The notes under the pieces were generated by a model. It saw only the letters and a program-made list of their open reading frames with translations. It did no database searches and was not told where the DNA came from. A stretch of DNA of 20,762 nt from a virus. Of the stretch, positions 1-6,389 are shown one piece after another (positions within the stretch are counted from its first letter, which is position 1; each line of letters opens with the position of its first letter). The stretch is from positions 1-20,762 of IMG/VR virus record IMGVR_UViG_3300017739_000154. The stretch is one strand, 5' to 3'. The translations under genes were made by a program, and so were the position numbers.

Positions 1-38
1 AAATCTTGAATACTTACAGGATCTTTTAGCTCAATCAT
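1..38 (-). CDS. 5' end of an unidentified protein (cut by window edge)
   Basis: Only the first 12 codons are visible (MIELKDPVSIQD). The ATG is preceded by a good ribosome binding site (AAGGGG, 3-4 bases upstream) and overlaps the end of the upstream 115-aa gene by eight bases, the tight coupling used throughout this operon. Nothing can be said about function. Confidence 0.55.
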   Translation of the reverse strand, partial: MIELKDPVSIQD

Positions 39-378
39 TTTCCCCTTTAAAGAATTTTTTAAGTTTTTTAGAATATTCAGGGTCAATGTTCTTATCTTCT
101 TGGGTCTTGGCATTAGCAAACAACTTCAACATGGCCTTATAAGCTCCACCACTTTTATAGTCATTTTGCTTATCTTCATTTTCCATTGTCTTAGCAAGAT
201 ATTGCCCGAAACTATGCGTACCCAATTTTTTCCTCATCAATTTTATCTCTTTTGAAGTATCATAGCTTTTTCTATCTTTAATTCTTCTAGCTTTAGCCAA
301 CATATAGTTAAAATTTGAAGATTTAACTAAATGCTTCATAATATTATTTACATCTATTTTCTTTTTCTTATCACTCAT
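31..378 (-). CDS. hypothetical basic protein, 115 aa
   Basis: I do not recognise this protein. It is lysine-rich with no membrane segment or signal peptide, and it looks soluble and mainly helical. It begins MSDKKKKIDVNNI and ends in a lysine-rich tail (KKLKKFFKGEND). It is the distal visible gene of the leftward accessory operon. An 87-base gap, holding a hairpin and a direct repeat, separates it from the winged-helix gene upstream, so it may have its own promoter or attenuator. Its stop overlaps the start of the next gene. Confidence 0.7.
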   Translation of the reverse strand: MSDKKKKIDVNNIMKHLVKSSNFNYMLAKARRIKDRKSYDTSKEIKLMRKKLGTHSFGQYLAKTMENEDKQNDYKSGGAYKAMLKLFANAKTQEDKNIDPEYSKKLKKFFKGEND

Positions 379-412
379 CCTATATCTCTATTAATATATA
401 TCTCTCTTATAG

Positions 413-454
413 ACCTACATTTTTTGTAGGTATGGTCTTGCAATTTTTGTAGGT
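413..454. repeat. hairpin plus 11-bp direct repeat between two leftward genes
   Basis: ACCTACA (413-419) pairs with TGTAGGT (425-431) around a five-base loop. The right half, TTTTTGTAGGT (421-431), is repeated directly at 444-454, a 23-base period. It lies in the 87-base gap upstream of the 115-aa gene. An operator, an attenuator or a terminator for the upstream message are all possible. No strong U-tract follows the stem on the minus strand, so terminator is the weakest of these. Confidence 0.4.
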
Positions 455-465
455 TCAGGTTGCAG

Positions 466-858
466 TTACTTAACAAGTTTATACACATTGTTTTGTACCT
501 TTTTTTGCCTGACTCTATTCTGTAAATCTTTCATAGCTTTAGACTGGGCTTTTCTTTTTGCCACATTTCTGACAACAAATTCTCTCATCTCATTTCTGTC
601 AAAAGTAAATTTATTAGCCCTGTTTTTTTGTGGCTGATGAAAAGCTAAATATCCAAGTAATACTAATCGGTCTAAACATTTTACCAATGTTCTGTAATCT
701 TTTATGCCAGTTCGATCCATAAAGTATTTATGAGTCAATCTTATGCCTGATGGAGCATTTTTAAATCTTTTGCAAAGTATTAGTATGAGCTTTTCATTGG
801 CATTAAGTAATTTGTCATCCAAAACAGATATATCGACTTTTTCAAACGACCAACTCAT
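466..858 (-). CDS. winged-helix-like DNA-binding protein, 130 aa
   Basis: The N-terminal ~80 residues look like a winged helix of the type found in phage and plasmid replication or regulatory proteins. A helix with LNANEKLILILCKRF is followed by LTHKYFMDRTGIKDYRTLVKCLDRLVLLGYL (helix, turn, recognition helix) and a short basic wing. The C-terminal third (residues ~90-130) is strongly basic, suiting nucleic-acid contact. Its start overlaps the stop of the MT-A70 methyltransferase gene (ATGA), so the two are translationally coupled. A replication-initiation or transcription-regulator role is inferred from fold pattern only. Confidence 0.65.
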   Translation of the reverse strand: MSWSFEKVDISVLDDKLLNANEKLILILCKRFKNAPSGIRLTHKYFMDRTGIKDYRTLVKCLDRLVLLGYLAFHQPQKNRANKFTFDRNEMREFVVRNVAKRKAQSKAMKDLQNRVRQKKVQNNVYKLVK

Positions 859-1400
859 ATTTCATTACCCCAAACATCCCAGCCTGGTGTTTTTTGTCTA
901 GCAAAGAGTTCAATTCTAGGTAAATCACCACATAATTCTACTATACGATCTCTTATACAATCAGGTTTTCTACTGTGTTCTCTTCGATCTGCAACAACTA
1001 ACCTATCTACGTTCTTACCTATGCGTTTTGGTTTTCCTTTAGTTGCTAATATACATATTTCATTATTTGCTCTAGTCCAATATCCTACTGATTTAAAATA
1101 TAAATTTTTAGATTTATCTTTATTAGTCTTGACCCAATGGAATCCTACTGTTTTATAAGTAAACCCCCATTTTTCAACAACTGGTATTTGTTTATTTAAT
1201 AAGGGGTCAGTACACCACATAAATAAGACACAATTGTCACCAGCTATTTCATTAATAGGTAAGTTGCCTATATCTTTCATAGTCATTGTTTTATAATGAT
1301 TTTCAGGATTTGTTTGTGCATTAGCATTATTATAATTTTGAAAATGCCAAGCTGGATCGGCATAAATAATGTTATATTTTTTTTGTGGAAATTTTATCAT
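855..1400 (-). CDS. MT-A70 family N6-adenine DNA methyltransferase
   Basis: Predicted S-adenosylmethionine-dependent adenine-N6 methyltransferase of 181 aa. The catalytic motif is DPAW (residues 15-18, after NIIYA), a variant of the DPPW used by MT-A70 enzymes. Other matches to the family include the CVLFMWCTDPLL strand-helix, GFHWVKTNK, the GYWTRANNEICILATKGKP segment (the family's GxWxRxxxExxLxxxxG pattern), SRKPD, and the closing RIELFARQKTPGWDVWGNE. No restriction partner is adjacent, so an orphan methyltransferase protecting phage DNA or marking it for regulation is more likely than a restriction system. It is coupled by ATGA overlaps to the genes on both sides. Confidence 0.93.
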   Translation of the reverse strand: MIKFPQKKYNIIYADPAWHFQNYNNANAQTNPENHYKTMTMKDIGNLPINEIAGDNCVLFMWCTDPLLNKQIPVVEKWGFTYKTVGFHWVKTNKDKSKNLYFKSVGYWTRANNEICILATKGKPKRIGKNVDRLVVADRREHSRKPDCIRDRIVELCGDLPRIELFARQKTPGWDVWGNEI

Positions 1401-1606
1401 CTGTTTTTGGCCATTTCATCAGTCCAACCCATTTTTTTTCTTAAAATAACTAATATTTTTCTAACTGGTATTGATTGCGATTCTGAATAAGTAAGAATTT
1501 CTCTATCTAAACAATAGTAATGCATGGCTTTTTCTAAATGTTTAGCTTCAACTAAAGTTAGCTCTAATTTAATTCTCTTCGGTTTCTGTTGTTTTTGTTC
1601 TTGCAT
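1397..1606 (-). CDS. hypothetical protein, 69 aa
   Basis: I do not recognise this small basic, probably helical protein (MQEQKQQKPKRIKLELTLVEAKHLEKAMHYYC...). It has no membrane segment. It overlaps the methyltransferase start by four bases (ATGA) and the Cys-rich mini-gene upstream by 38 bases. It belongs to the leftward accessory operon. Confidence 0.65.
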   Translation of the reverse strand: MQEQKQQKPKRIKLELTLVEAKHLEKAMHYYCLDREILTYSESQSIPVRKILVILRKKMGWTDEMAKNR

Positions 1607-1721
1607 CCTTTTTATCTTTTTCTTTTGCTGTGTAGCTCATAAAGCATATTGTGCAGTAATATTTATCTTCGTAAAACACATCACCTTTAACTATGAAACA
1701 TTCACAACATTTTTCTTTCAT
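1569..1721 (-). CDS. Cys-rich zinc-ribbon-like mini-protein, 50 aa
   Basis: A 51-codon frame begins MKEKCCECFIVKGDVFYEDK and carries CxxC pairs at residues 5/6-8 and 23-26 (YYCTIC), the spacing expected of a single zinc ribbon or knuckle. The rest is a charged tail (TAKEKDKKDARTKTTETEEN). The ATG overlaps the end of the upstream 169-aa gene by 20 bases, and the end overlaps the 69-aa gene by 38 bases. Real coding is supported by the paired cysteines and its fit in the chain of overlapping genes. No strong ribosome binding site is seen, so expression is probably by coupling. Confidence 0.6.
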   Translation of the reverse strand: MKEKCCECFIVKGDVFYEDKYYCTICFMSYTAKEKDKKDARTKTTETEEN

Positions 1722-2211
1722 TAAATTTATCCATTGATGTTAAATCTGTAATTGGCACACCATAAACAGGTGGTCTATCTTTAATGCCAAAATCTGTAAG
1801 ATATTTTTCGTTACCTAAAATATCACTTGCCAAAACCCAACCAGCTATTGTCATTTTCGGACATTCATTAATTACTAAAACATAATATTCATCAGGTTTA
1901 GCATTGGGTCTAATAATTAAAAAATTTCTATCTTTTTTCTTTTGGCAACGGATCTGTATTTTTTTATCATCTACCATTAAATCAGGTTGAGAAAATGTAT
2001 TTACATGGGAGCTATAATAAGTCTTAAAATATTTAGCAGCACCTTGTTCAGCTAAAGATCCTTGTATTGAGTCTGAAAACTGATGTAACATATCTTTTTT
2101 ATAACCATGCCCCCAATTTTGTTTATGCCTAAATGTTTCAATACACCGACTAACACCATTTAATGCAGCAGTATGTATTTCGTAAAATTCTAATTCAACG
2201 ACAGTGTTCAT
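1702..2211 (-). CDS. putative PD-(D/E)XK-fold phage protein, 169 aa
   Basis: No family name can be given firmly, but the layout resembles a restriction-endonuclease fold. There is a helix with SIQGSLAEQGAAKYF (a glutamate near residue 55), then FSQPDLMVDDKKIQIRC, where D77 and IQIR (85-88) occupy the places of the PD and ExK motifs, and then strands RNFLIIRP and YYVLVI and a closing IAGWVLASDIL. The usual second acidic residue and lysine are replaced by Q and R, so it may be a binding domain rather than an active nuclease. I chose the ATG at 2211 because GAGGG lies 11 bases upstream. An upstream in-frame ATG at 2229 has no binding site and sits inside the preceding mini-gene. Confidence 0.7.
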   Translation of the reverse strand: MNTVVELEFYEIHTAALNGVSRCIETFRHKQNWGHGYKKDMLHQFSDSIQGSLAEQGAAKYFKTYYSSHVNTFSQPDLMVDDKKIQIRCQKKKDRNFLIIRPNAKPDEYYVLVINECPKMTIAGWVLASDILGNEKYLTDFGIKDRPPVYGVPITDLTSMDKFNERKML

Positions 2212-2350
2212 CTTGCAACCAACCCTCATAAGTTTTAGACCACAATAAATATTTATTGCAGAAAGTTTTGTAATCAGATGTAGTTGCTATTGTTGTTGAA
2301 ATTAAAATGGTAAAAACTAAAGCTATACCTAGAATTTTAAATTTAATCAT
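2195..2350 (-). CDS. small exported or membrane peptide, 51 aa
   Basis: A 52-codon frame begins MIKFKILGIALVFTILISTTIATT, a textbook short basic n-region plus ~17-residue hydrophobic core, with a possible signal-peptidase site near TIATT. The remaining ~27 residues contain two cysteines (TFCNKY and EHCR), which could form a disulfide in the periplasm. The start overlaps the stop of the metallopeptidase gene (AATGATTAA), and the end overlaps the next gene's 5' end. Its function is unknown. Co-transcription with a metallopeptidase hints at an envelope role, which is inference. Confidence 0.65.
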   Translation of the reverse strand: MIKFKILGIALVFTILISTTIATTSDYKTFCNKYLLWSKTYEGWLQDEHCR

Positions 2351-2666
2351 TGGTACACCTTTTTATAAAATTAACTATTTGTGGATTTTTGCAAAATATA
2401 TATCCAAGTTCATCACCAACCATATTACAAACTTTTTCTTCAGAAAAATTTCTAATTTTATATTTAGATCTATGGCCAATTAAATGAATCAGTTCATGTA
2501 AAACTGTGTTTAATAATTCTTTTTTATTTAAATTTTTGTAGATTAGAATAGTTCTAATATGTGGATCATAAATACCTAATGCTTTTTCCTTATCACTTGT
2601 CGGTTTATCCATATATTTAAGTGATATTTTACTATTTTTGTAGTTAATTAAACTGGGTAATCTCAT
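2343..2666 (-). CDS. HExxH zinc metallopeptidase-like protein, 107 aa
   Basis: Residues 57-61 read HELIH inside LLNTVLHELIHLIGH, the gluzincin-type HExxH site in which two histidines bind zinc and the glutamate activates water. A downstream EEKVCNMVGDELGY helix (from about residue 76) could give the third ligand. Its small size and this layout resemble SprT-like or IrrE/ImmA-like minimal domains. There is no signal peptide, so it is likely cytoplasmic. It is the first gene of the leftward operon, just downstream of the divergent promoter region. Phage proteins of this kind may cleave a regulator or host factor, but no substrate can be read from the sequence. Confidence 0.8.
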   Translation of the reverse strand: MRLPSLINYKNSKISLKYMDKPTSDKEKALGIYDPHIRTILIYKNLNKKELLNTVLHELIHLIGHRSKYKIRNFSEEKVCNMVGDELGYIFCKNPQIVNFIKRCTND

Positions 2667-2682
2667 AAGTGAATCTATATCA

Positions 2683-2732
2683 AATATACACTAATAAATA
2701 ACCCTTGCAAAACGATTAATAATAGTTATAGA
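2683..2732. promoter_or_regulatory. divergent sigma70-type promoters sharing one -35 hexamer
   Basis: TTGCAA at 2705-2710 is its own reverse complement. Rightward, a 16-base spacer leads to TATAGA (2727-2732). Leftward, a 16-base spacer leads to TATATT (2688-2683 on the minus strand). Each -10 has the expected distance to the nearest gene (2796 rightward, 2666 leftward). The heptamer TGGCAAC (2734-2740), next to the rightward start point, recurs as its complement at 8926-8932 upstream of the integrase operon and could be an operator. Confidence 0.55.
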
Positions 2733-2795
2733 TTGGCAACATGGAAGCAACAAAATCGATACAATTTTATTTTACAGAATTATTAAGGAGGTGTT

Positions 2796-3521
2796 ATGAT
2801 CAGTAATACAGAGTGGAAAGAAGCTATGAAATTAGTATTTAAAAAAGATGTACTAGAAAATTTAAAAGAAACTAGGCACAAAAATCTATTACAACTAATT
2901 AAAATATATCTAGGTAAAGGTAGATCAGATACAGCTAAAATTATTGATGCTGAAAAGAATCATTCAGCAGAAGTGAGAAATTTAGAAATAAAACTTAATA
3001 GAAAAATTAACTCTAAACCATCAAAATCACACAATTTTGAAACTACAGATTTAGCTGAATTATTAGCTGAAATGTTTAACAATACTAAACAACTAAGTGA
3101 TAATATTATTAATCCCAAACAATTTTTGGGTGAAAAGATATTAATAAATGTAGTTGGTGAAACAATAGATAACGGAACTGTAATTATGTATTCTAAAAAG
3201 AGAAAATATCAAGTTGAGGTTGAAGATACAGATTTGTCTAATTGTCAATCATTAGTTCATAAAGGAAGAGTTTTAACTAATGCACATCACTTTTATAATT
3301 ATAGCAATACTATTAGCCATGAAGCAGATAGAAATTTTGGTATTGGTCAATGCAAAAAAACTAAAAAAATACATTATGGTTGGTTAAACCCTAAAGGTGA
3401 TGGTTATTATGATTTTGATTCAATGGATATTGTAACTGGTAAAAAAATACAAACTATAGTTTCAAATTGTGATTTAGCTTGGTCTGCAAAATTAATCACA
3501 GGAAAATTTCTAAAAAAATAG
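2796..3521 (+). CDS. hypothetical protein, first gene of rightward early operon, 241 aa
   Basis: I do not recognise a family. The N-terminal half is helical and charged, with a likely coiled-coil stretch (residues ~45-75, AEKNHSAEVRNLEIKLNRKI). The C-terminal half is strand-rich, with aromatic and glycine turns (KIHYGWLNPKGDGYYDFDSMDIVTGKK). There is no signal peptide or membrane segment. The start has an excellent binding site (AAGGAGGT, seven to eight bases from the ATG). Its position as first gene of the operon leading into recombination genes suggests an early DNA-metabolism or host-takeover role, which is inference. Confidence 0.85.
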   Translation: MISNTEWKEAMKLVFKKDVLENLKETRHKNLLQLIKIYLGKGRSDTAKIIDAEKNHSAEVRNLEIKLNRKINSKPSKSHNFETTDLAELLAEMFNNTKQLSDNIINPKQFLGEKILINVVGETIDNGTVIMYSKKRKYQVEVEDTDLSNCQSLVHKGRVLTNAHHFYNYSNTISHEADRNFGIGQCKKTKKIHYGWLNPKGDGYYDFDSMDIVTGKKIQTIVSNCDLAWSAKLITGKFLKK

Positions 3522-3583
3522 TAATTGCTTTCAAATGTAGATTGGGTTGCTTTTAGGTGTATATTGATATAAGAATCAGTTAC

Positions 3584-3820
3584 ATGAATTTTTTAAAAAA
3601 AATTGGTGATGAGTATAAGGCATTTAATATACCTCATACCTCAGTTTCAGAAAATAAACTTCCTGATGATGTTCGTTTGTTTCAGCGAATCATTTTAACA
3701 AAAGATGAAAAAAAAAGTATTCCAAGTCGTTGTCACTTCTCATTAGGTACTCATATTCATACAGCCGTTCAAAAAATAGTTTGTGAAAATAAAACTATTA
3801 AGGAGGTTATAGATGGCTAA
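3584..3820 (+). CDS. N-terminal part of a split RecB/Cas4-like PD-(D/E)XK nuclease, 78 aa
   Basis: This short protein ends with SLGTHIHTAVQKIV (GTHIH at residues 55-59), the G-x-x-H-x-A-x-(E/Q) signature that opens the nuclease domain of RecB/Cas4-type exonucleases. The catalytic D..DxK and QxxxY motifs are absent here and are found in the next gene. The two genes overlap by eight bases in different frames. The ATG at 3584 was chosen over an in-frame GTG at 3557. Neither has a strong binding site, and a promoter-like TTGCTT (3549-3554) / TATAAG pair overlaps the region before 3584. It probably works as a subunit with the next product. Confidence 0.7.
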   Translation: MNFLKKIGDEYKAFNIPHTSVSENKLPDDVRLFQRIILTKDEKKSIPSRCHFSLGTHIHTAVQKIVCENKTIKEVIDG

Positions 3821-4511
3821 AAAAGGATCTTTGAAATATGAAGCAAGTTTACATAAAGCTGTTGATGAAAAAGATAAATATAAAAACACTTTTGTTGTAG
3901 ATAATTCAGAAAAATATATACAAAATCATTTAGCAGCTATTGCTACATTACCTAAACAAACCTGGAAATATGAAACTCAATATACTTTTTGGACTGATGA
4001 AATTAATATTTATTGGAATGGTTATATTGATTTGGAGGGTGAAACACATTTTGCTGATTTAAAGAATGTTTTTGGCACAGTTAAATTTAGTCCATTAAAA
4101 AAAACAACAAAAAAAAATACAAAGTCTAATACAAATAGAATAGGTGATTATACTTATTCAAATAAATCTGTTCCTAAAAGGCCATTTCATTCAGACTTAA
4201 TGCAGATGAGTTTATATAGAAAAATGTGTAATAAAATACCAGCATTAATATATGCATCTAATGTAGATTGGATTTGTTTTACACCTGATAATTGTGAGGA
4301 TCTACAAGATAAAAACTTAAATATATATTTTAAAGAATTGATTGCTATACAAAAAACTTGGCAAGCTAAATTACAGGTAGCTAATGGTGATGTTAAAAAA
4401 TTAGCCTCAATGATTAAGCCTGACTTTTCAAATATTAAAAAAAAAGATTTTTGGTGGGAAACTGTACCAGTAGAATTTATTAAAAAATTTCGGAGTGTTT
4501 ATGATTGCTAA
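3813..4511 (+). CDS. PD-(D/E)XK nuclease catalytic part (RecB/Cas4-like exonuclease), 232 aa
   Basis: The catalytic core is visible. GYIDLEGETHFADLKN (residues 70-85) supplies the first aspartate (D73) and the D82-L-K84 motif of a PD-(D/E)XK nuclease, and QMSLY (131-135) matches the QxxxY motif that marks RecB, Cas4 and lambda-type exonucleases. A lysine/asparagine-rich insertion (residues ~96-110) sits between them. The expected role is 5'-3' or end-resecting DNA degradation for phage recombination or concatemer processing, with the annealing protein two genes downstream. The start is fixed by AAGGAGGT placed six bases before the ATG, inside the previous gene. The G-x-x-H motif normally in the same chain lies in that previous gene. 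Confidence 0.8.
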   Translation: MAKKGSLKYEASLHKAVDEKDKYKNTFVVDNSEKYIQNHLAAIATLPKQTWKYETQYTFWTDEINIYWNGYIDLEGETHFADLKNVFGTVKFSPLKKTTKKNTKSNTNRIGDYTYSNKSVPKRPFHSDLMQMSLYRKMCNKIPALIYASNVDWICFTPDNCEDLQDKNLNIYFKELIAIQKTWQAKLQVANGDVKKLASMIKPDFSNIKKKDFWWETVPVEFIKKFRSVYDC

Positions 4512-4689
4512 TGATATTGAAGTTTACAATTTAGACGTTACATCAGACTCAACTTTTAAAGATACTACTGAAATTAATTATGAGAAACTTTATAAGCAAG
4601 AAGTTAAAAAAAATAAATATCTAAAACAAAAAGTAAATGATTTAGAAAAAATTCAAGTTAATCAATATAGAAATAAAGGGGTAATGTGA
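4501..4689 (+). CDS. hypothetical coiled-coil protein, 62 aa
   Basis: I do not recognise a family. Residues ~25-55 (NYEKLYKQEVKKNKYLKQKVNDLEKIQVNQ) form a charged heptad pattern typical of a short coiled coil. The ATG at 4501 overlaps the nuclease stop and follows GGAG about seven bases upstream. An in-frame GTG at 4495 is less likely. Its place between nuclease and annealing protein suggests a small adaptor, which is inference. Confidence 0.65.
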   Translation: MIANDIEVYNLDVTSDSTFKDTTEINYEKLYKQEVKKNKYLKQKVNDLEKIQVNQYRNKGVM

Positions 4690-5339
4690 GAATAGATCCA
4701 GTTGTAGAAAAAGTTTTAGCAGAATTAAAATTTAATCCTAAAGATTGTTTATGGGAAAAACACTCAGCAGTTTGTATGAAACATAGATACATAGAAATTG
4801 CTGGTCAGCATAAAGGTGTAATAATAAATGAATTAAGTGAAGTAGAAAAAGACTCTTCTAATGGTGTTGTATCGATAAAATGTACAGCAAGTTTAGGCAA
4901 AGCAAAAGTTATAACATATGGTGAAGCATCACCTAAAAATAACAAAAATGCTTATCCTTATGCTATGGCAGAGAAGAGAGCTATAGATAGAGCAATATTA
5001 AAATTAATTGGCATACATGGTTTTGTTTACTCAGACGATGAAGTGAGTGAGGAAATAAATGTTGAACCTGTTAAAGTTGAAACCAAAAAAAAAGAAATTC
5101 AACAACCAGTATTTGCTAATCCAAATGATTTTGTAAATATATTTAAAAAAATATTAGAAACTGAGTCTAAAAATTCAAAAACACAAAAAAACTTTGAAGA
5201 TAAAATGCAGCCTTATTTAAAAAAATATGGTGGGGATTTAGAATATTTACCAACATACAGTTCGGTTTTACATGAAAAATTACAGCAAACTTACATCGAC
5301 ACAAAAGAAAATATAAACAAAAGGAACACTAATGGCTGA
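4686..5339 (+). CDS. putative single-strand annealing protein (Rad52/Erf-like), 217 aa
   Basis: The core ends with YPYAMAEKRAIDRAILKLIGIHGFVYSDDE (residues ~92-121). This resembles the KxAxTDALKRALRxFG helix of Rad52-type annealing proteins and is common in marine phage recombination proteins. Before it, a strand-rich region (IKCTASLGKAKVITYGEASP) fits the same fold. A linker rich in E/K/V (residues ~122-140) separates a helical C-terminal domain. Annealing complementary strands together with the upstream exonuclease would make a lambda Red/RecET-like pair. It starts with GTG, overlapping the upstream stop (ATGTGA) and preceded by AAAGGGG. Family assignment is by pattern and neighbourhood. 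Confidence 0.65.
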   Translation: MRIDPVVEKVLAELKFNPKDCLWEKHSAVCMKHRYIEIAGQHKGVIINELSEVEKDSSNGVVSIKCTASLGKAKVITYGEASPKNNKNAYPYAMAEKRAIDRAILKLIGIHGFVYSDDEVSEEINVEPVKVETKKKEIQQPVFANPNDFVNIFKKILETESKNSKTQKNFEDKMQPYLKKYGGDLEYLPTYSSVLHEKLQQTYIDTKENINKRNTNG

Positions 5340-5565
5340 ACAAGAAAAAGACATTTATTTTAATGTTTTTAAAAATGAAAGCGAAAACCCAAAAGCTCCA
5401 ACACATAGCTTTAACAATTTTACATTTAAAGAAGATATTGTAATTAAAGCTGGAACAGTTGCTGACATAACTTTTTGGGGTAATGCGATGAGAGAGGGTA
5501 AACCAAATCCACATCTTAGAATAAGTAAACCTTATAAATCTAAACAACAGAAAGCACCATTTTAA
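5332..5565 (+). CDS. hypothetical protein, 77 aa
   Basis: I do not recognise a family. It is small and soluble, with a central strand-rich stretch (NFTFKEDIVIKAGTVADITFWGNAM) and a basic C-terminus ending in KAPF. Phage single-strand-binding proteins and RNA polymerase-interacting proteins can look like this, but there is no specific motif. AAAAGGA lies about six bases before the ATG. The gene overlaps the annealing-protein gene by eight bases and its stop overlaps the DUF3310 start (TAATG). Confidence 0.7.
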   Translation: MAEQEKDIYFNVFKNESENPKAPTHSFNNFTFKEDIVIKAGTVADITFWGNAMREGKPNPHLRISKPYKSKQQKAPF

Positions 5566-5867
5566 TGTACGAAAGCGATAATCCTGAACATTATAAAAAA
5601 GATAAAATAGAAACTTGGGATGCTATTGGATCACAAATGACTGATGAAGAAGAGATTGGTTATTTAAAAGGTTCAGCAGCCAAGCATTTATTTCGTTTTG
5701 GTTATAAGGGTGGATTGACATTAGACAAAGCCATTATGGATGTAAAAAAAGCTATTAAATATTTAATTAGACTTTTAGAAAAATTACAAGGCCTTAAAAA
5801 AGAGGGTCACAAAATGGCAGATGTTGGTTCAACTAATGTTGAGGATTTATTTAAGGATAAGACATGA
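5565..5867 (+). CDS. DUF3310 family protein, 100 aa
   Basis: It matches the DUF3310 pattern common in tailed phages: NPEHYKKDKIETWDAI near the N-terminus, then YLKGSAAKHLFRFGYKGGLTLDKAIMDVKKAIKYLIRLLEKL, the (N/K)-A-x-K-(Y/H)-(I/L)-x-R-x-(G)-x-K-x-G plus D-L-x-K-A-x-x-Y-L arrangement. Family members are often annotated as nucleotide-kinase-like, but the biochemical role is not established. A C-terminal extension of about 25 residues follows the domain. The start overlaps the previous stop (TAATG). Confidence 0.88.
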   Translation: MYESDNPEHYKKDKIETWDAIGSQMTDEEEIGYLKGSAAKHLFRFGYKGGLTLDKAIMDVKKAIKYLIRLLEKLQGLKKEGHKMADVGSTNVEDLFKDKT

Positions 5868-6175
5868 CAGAGAGCTTAAATGGTAATGGTAAGTATATTT
5901 ATTTTTCACAGATTAAATCTGATGTTTTAAAATATATTGGTAAGTATATTAAAGAAAAATCATATAGCCCTACTCAAATTGAAATTGCAAAAAAATTTAG
6001 ATTTTCAAGAAGTAGAGCTGGTAAAATTTTACAGGAGCTAAGAGCATTAGGATTTATTGATTTTGGTAATTCAGCTCATAGAAAAATTAGATTAAATTCA
6101 AATCAATTAGATTCTGTAAGTTCAAGAAAATTTAACAAGGAGTATCCAATTCATGACCGATCTCAAACCTGGTAA
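5864..6175 (+). CDS. LexA-type winged-helix DNA-binding protein, 103 aa
   Basis: Residues ~18-67 read VLKYIGKYIKEKSYSPTQIEIAKKFRFSRSRAGKILQELRALGFIDF, a close match to the LexA/MarR-type winged helix: SPTQIEIAKKF as helix 2 and SRSRAGKILQEL as the recognition helix. LexA's protease domain is absent, so this is a stand-alone DNA-binding unit with a short polar tail. It could regulate the early operon. The start is coupled to the DUF3310 stop (ATGA). Confidence 0.8.
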   Translation: MTESLNGNGKYIYFSQIKSDVLKYIGKYIKEKSYSPTQIEIAKKFRFSRSRAGKILQELRALGFIDFGNSAHRKIRLNSNQLDSVSSRKFNKEYPIHDRSQTW

Positions 6176-6389
6176 ATGTTTAAAGACATGGCTTGGTAAT
6201 GCTGAAGTTAAAGCAACAAAAGAATTTGATTCTGTTCAACAAGCAGCAGAAACAAATAATCCTAGCAAAGATGCAAAAGTAACAGTATTGGGACTAAGCT
6301 GGGGAAGTTCTAATACTAAATTAATAAAGGGAAAAGATGAGCAGCAACTCAACTCTTCGTCTGTATCAAAAACTAGACAAGGCACATAA
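6153..6389 (+). CDS. hypothetical protein, 78 aa
   Basis: I do not recognise a family. The N-terminus (MTDLKPGKCLKTWLGNAEVKATKEFDSVQQAAE) could be a small folded unit, and the rest is Ser/Asn/Lys-rich and probably disordered. A good binding site (AAGGAG, about ten bases before the ATG) lies in the end of the winged-helix gene. It overlaps the next mini-gene by 53 bases. Confidence 0.6.
   Translation: MTDLKPGKCLKTWLGNAEVKATKEFDSVQQAAETNNPSKDAKVTVLGLSWGSSNTKLIKGKDEQQLNSSSVSKTRQGT

Noticed and set aside
855-1400. Restriction-modification system
   Set aside because: Only an MT-A70 methyltransferase is present. The neighbouring nuclease-like gene has an altered active-site motif and no specificity domain, so an R-M claim is not supported.
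1296-1724. Two plus-strand frames across the methyltransferase and 69-aa genes
   Set aside because: They run opposite well-supported coupled genes and have hydrophobic shadow composition.
5329-5547. Minus-strand 72-aa frame opposite the 77-aa gene
   Set aside because: The plus-strand gene has a good binding site and coupled ends. The minus frame has neither.
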